Positions 62,098 to 64,000 of a stretch of DNA of 64,000 nt are shown one piece after another; position 1 is the first letter of the stretch; each line of letters opens with the position of its first letter. The notes beneath the pieces were generated by a model. It saw only the letters and a list, made by a program, of their open reading frames with translations, had not been told where the DNA came from and searched no databases. The translations under genes were made by a program, and so were the position numbers. This stretch comes from an uncultured Pelagibacteraceae bacterium (lineage in GTDB: Bacteria > Pseudomonadota > Alphaproteobacteria > Pelagibacterales > Pelagibacteraceae), in assembly GCA_902632445.1 (NCBI GenBank), contig CACPCL010000002.1, positions 1 to 64,000 on the forward strand, given 5' to 3'.

Positions 62098-63819
62098 TTA
62101 TTTATCTTTTTTCCCTTTTTTCCCAATCGCTTTTTCAAAAATACCTTTTAGAGTAGCTCCAGATTTTGTTGCTCCTTCTCCAAATTTTGCGATGAGAGAT
62201 TTTTCTTCATCAATTTGTGCAGCTTTAACACTTAATTTAATCCTTCTAGTTTTGATGTCTAACTCAGTAATTTTAGCATCTAACGCGTTTCCTGGTGAAA
62301 ATACCTCAGGACGCGCATCCGCAGAGTCTTTTGCAAGATCTGCTTTTCTTATTGTTACAATTAATTTTTTATCTTTATCTATAGAAACTTTTACACCAGT
62401 TTTTAAAACTTCATGAATTCTTGTGGTAATAATATCATCTACTTTTTTATTATTATCTTTGAACCAGTCTAGTGGATCTTTATCTAAAGCTCTTTTCGAA
62501 AACCTAATCTTGTCATCCTTAATTTCAATTATCTTAACGTTTATAATTTCATTTTTCTTAAATTTCTTAATATCGTCTATATTTTCTTCATAGGAAATTT
62601 CTTTATAATGTAGCATTCCAGAAAGCCCAGTATCTACTAAAGCTCCAAAAATGGCTTTTTCCGTTATATTGTTTATCTTTATTTTTACTTCTTGACCAAT
62701 CTTATCTTTTATTTGATCCCAAGGATTTTCTAAGATTGCTTTATAAGATAAAGATATTCTTTTTGTTTCTTTATCAATGTTCACGATCTTAAATTTGATT
62801 TTTTGAGAAACTGAAAGAACTTTATTTGGTTTTATATTTCTATTTGTCCAGTCCAATTCAGAATTATGTATCAGTCCTTCTATACCATCTTCAATTTTGA
62901 CAAAACAACCATAATCCATAATTTTAGTGACGGTTCCCTCATACACTTCACCAACTTTATATTTCTTATCTATATTATCGTACGGATCCTCTGTTAAAGC
63001 TTTTACAGAAGCTGAAACACGATTTGTTTTTTCATCGATCTTTGTAATCTTTACTTTTAATTTTTGTCCTATAGTAACTAGATCAGATGGTTTTTTAACT
63101 CGTCCGTGACTAAGATCTGAAACATGAAGAAGTGCGTCTATACCATTAATATCTAAAAAAATTCCCCAATCCGTTGTTGCTTTTACAATTGCATTATCAA
63201 TTATATCTCCTTCTTTAATATTTTTTAGTGCCTCAGTAATTTCAGCGTTTTTACTTTTTTCTAAAACTGCTCTTCTTGATACACAAACATTTCCTCTATT
63301 TTTATCTATCCTTGTTGCGATTACCTTTATTGGGGTATTCATTAAGTGATCAACTCTTTTCAAGGGTCTAACATCTATTTGTGATGAGGGCATAAAACAA
63401 GGAAGCCCCTCAACGGTAGCGATAAAACCACCTTTAACTTTACCAGTTATGTAGCCAGTCATTTCTTCTTGAGTTTCAAAAACTTTTTCCATTTTTTTCC
63501 AAGCTTTCATTTTCCTTGCCTTATCTCTTGAGATAATTATTTCACCTTTGAAACTTTCAATTCTTTCTAAATATACATCTATCTGAGACCCGACTTTTAA
63601 CTTGGCAAGCTCGTCATCATTTTTAAACTCTTCTAAAGGAATCATCCCTTCCATTTTTGCTTTACAATCAACAACAATAAAGTTTTTTGTTATTTCAGTT
63701 ACAGTTGCTTTAATAATTTCGTTTTCTTTTAATTTTCTACTTTTGAAGTCTTGATCAAGGAGATTTTGAAATTCCTTTTGAAGAGGATTGTTATTTTTTA
63801 GTTCTTGTTCTGTTGCCAT
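62098..63819 (-). CDS. rpsA: 30S ribosomal protein S1
   Basis: RNA-binding ribosomal protein that helps unfold and load mRNA, 573 residues. Repeated S1 domains are visible, for example GSQIDVYLERIE, GGFIATVEGLPCFMPSSQID, DWGIFLDINGIDALLHVSDLSHGRV, DYGCFVKIEDGIEGLIHNSELDW and GALVDTGLSGMLHYKEIS. Six domains fit the length. In a genome with few strong Shine-Dalgarno sites S1 is likely important for initiation. Its start overlaps cmk by 29 bases. Confidence 0.96.
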   Translation of the reverse strand: MATEQELKNNNPLQKEFQNLLDQDFKSRKLKENEIIKATVTEITKNFIVVDCKAKMEGMIPLEEFKNDDELAKLKVGSQIDVYLERIESFKGEIIISRDKARKMKAWKKMEKVFETQEEMTGYITGKVKGGFIATVEGLPCFMPSSQIDVRPLKRVDHLMNTPIKVIATRIDKNRGNVCVSRRAVLEKSKNAEITEALKNIKEGDIIDNAIVKATTDWGIFLDINGIDALLHVSDLSHGRVKKPSDLVTIGQKLKVKITKIDEKTNRVSASVKALTEDPYDNIDKKYKVGEVYEGTVTKIMDYGCFVKIEDGIEGLIHNSELDWTNRNIKPNKVLSVSQKIKFKIVNIDKETKRISLSYKAILENPWDQIKDKIGQEVKIKINNITEKAIFGALVDTGLSGMLHYKEISYEENIDDIKKFKKNEIINVKIIEIKDDKIRFSKRALDKDPLDWFKDNNKKVDDIITTRIHEVLKTGVKVSIDKDKKLIVTIRKADLAKDSADARPEVFSPGNALDAKITELDIKTRRIKLSVKAAQIDEEKSLIAKFGEGATKSGATLKGIFEKAIGKKGKKDK

Positions 63820-64000
63820 ATTTCTTTTTTAACAAAATTTTTACATGTTTAGACATTTTAGCCAACATCGCTTGTTTATCTAATTTTCCGGTGTCGATTT
63901 CTACCGAATCTCTATGTTTAAGTAAAGGGGAGTTTTTTCTTTTTGTATCTAAAATATTTCTTATTCTAAGCGCTTTTTTTACTTTAACTAAATTTATATT
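63791..64000 (-). CDS. cmk: Cytidylate kinase, C-terminal end
   Basis: The frame enters from the right edge and ends at the TAA 63793-63791 (69 residues visible). KRKNSPLLKHRDSVEIDTGKLDKQ matches the Cmk C-terminal block (R..SPL....D...IDT..L). The last 29 bases overlap the start of rpsA in another frame, so the tail YGNRTRTKK is encoded inside rpsA. cmk-rpsA is a widely conserved pair. Confidence 0.85.
   Translation of the reverse strand, partial: NINLVKVKKALRIRNILDTKRKNSPLLKHRDSVEIDTGKLDKQAMLAKMSKHVKILLKKKYGNRTRTKK

Overview
This window is a gene-dense stretch of a very AT-rich alphaproteobacterial chromosome. Intergenic gaps are mostly under 50 bases, there are no mobile elements or CRISPR arrays, and many neighbouring genes overlap. 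Gene content and order (rpsT-dnaA-dnaN-gyrB, RegB/RegA, ChvI/ChvG-ahcY-tsaE-amgK-murU, cmk-rpsA-ihfB-pyrF-trpF-trpB-trpA-accD-folC), together with the Lys/Asn/Ile-rich proteins and streamlining, point to the SAR11 clade (Pelagibacterales, near 'Candidatus Pelagibacter'). The genus assignment is an inference; the alphaproteobacterial assignment is firm.

Layout. 1-1196 (minus): ubiquinone genes ubiB (partial) and ubiE. 1208-7296 (plus): mutM, rpsT, dnaA, dnaN, gyrB, with an A/T-tract region between rpsT and dnaA that may be near the origin; no recF lies between dnaN and gyrB. 7302-12419: the redox two-component pair regB and regA, separated by an opposed polyamine operon (ornithine decarboxylase, a deoxyhypusine-synthase-like enzyme, an agmatinase-family enzyme). 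12422-19000: bioY, an orphan ABC ATPase, polA, chvI/chvG. 19049-23156: ahcY, tsaE, amgK, murU, gpmA. 23176-31771: VanZ-like protein, secreted nuclease, SLT lipoprotein, then an opposed msrA-sseA-MFP-RND cluster, a DMT exporter, a DNA glycosylase and a DUF1330 protein. 31805-36324: purine phosphoribosyltransferase and purine permease, then lipoprotein-gshA-gshB for glutathione. 36362-43828: hsp20 with an RpoH-type promoter and a ROSE-like leader, an S9A peptidase, a DnaJ-like membrane protein, GT9, a DapA-family lyase, cfa, and an unusual Lys/Arg-rich coiled-coil protein. 43821-51148: MBL hydrolase, thioesterase, purEK, a minus-strand cluster (FAH protein, 36-aa ORF, HMCES/YedK, TauD-like dioxygenase) and a membrane/flavodoxin-fold cluster with a 48-aa membrane miniprotein. 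51148-56382: a short independent transcript with a folded leader, then rlmN, an ADP-ribosylglycohydrolase, rmuC, sbcB, trxA. 56379-64000 (minus): the rpsA...folC operon, in which trpB is broken by a one-base frameshift.

Most of the window is ordinary core genome and I found no complete, clearly undescribed multi-gene system. The observations most worth following are the two-layer heat-shock control region of hsp20, the folded leader of the 63-aa gene at 51270, the frameshifted and motif-divergent trpB (with motif changes also in neighbouring accD and folC), three unannotated operonic small ORFs, the Lys/Arg-rich protein, the RND pump whose adaptor lacks a coiled-coil hairpin, and the systematic tail-to-tail gene overlaps.
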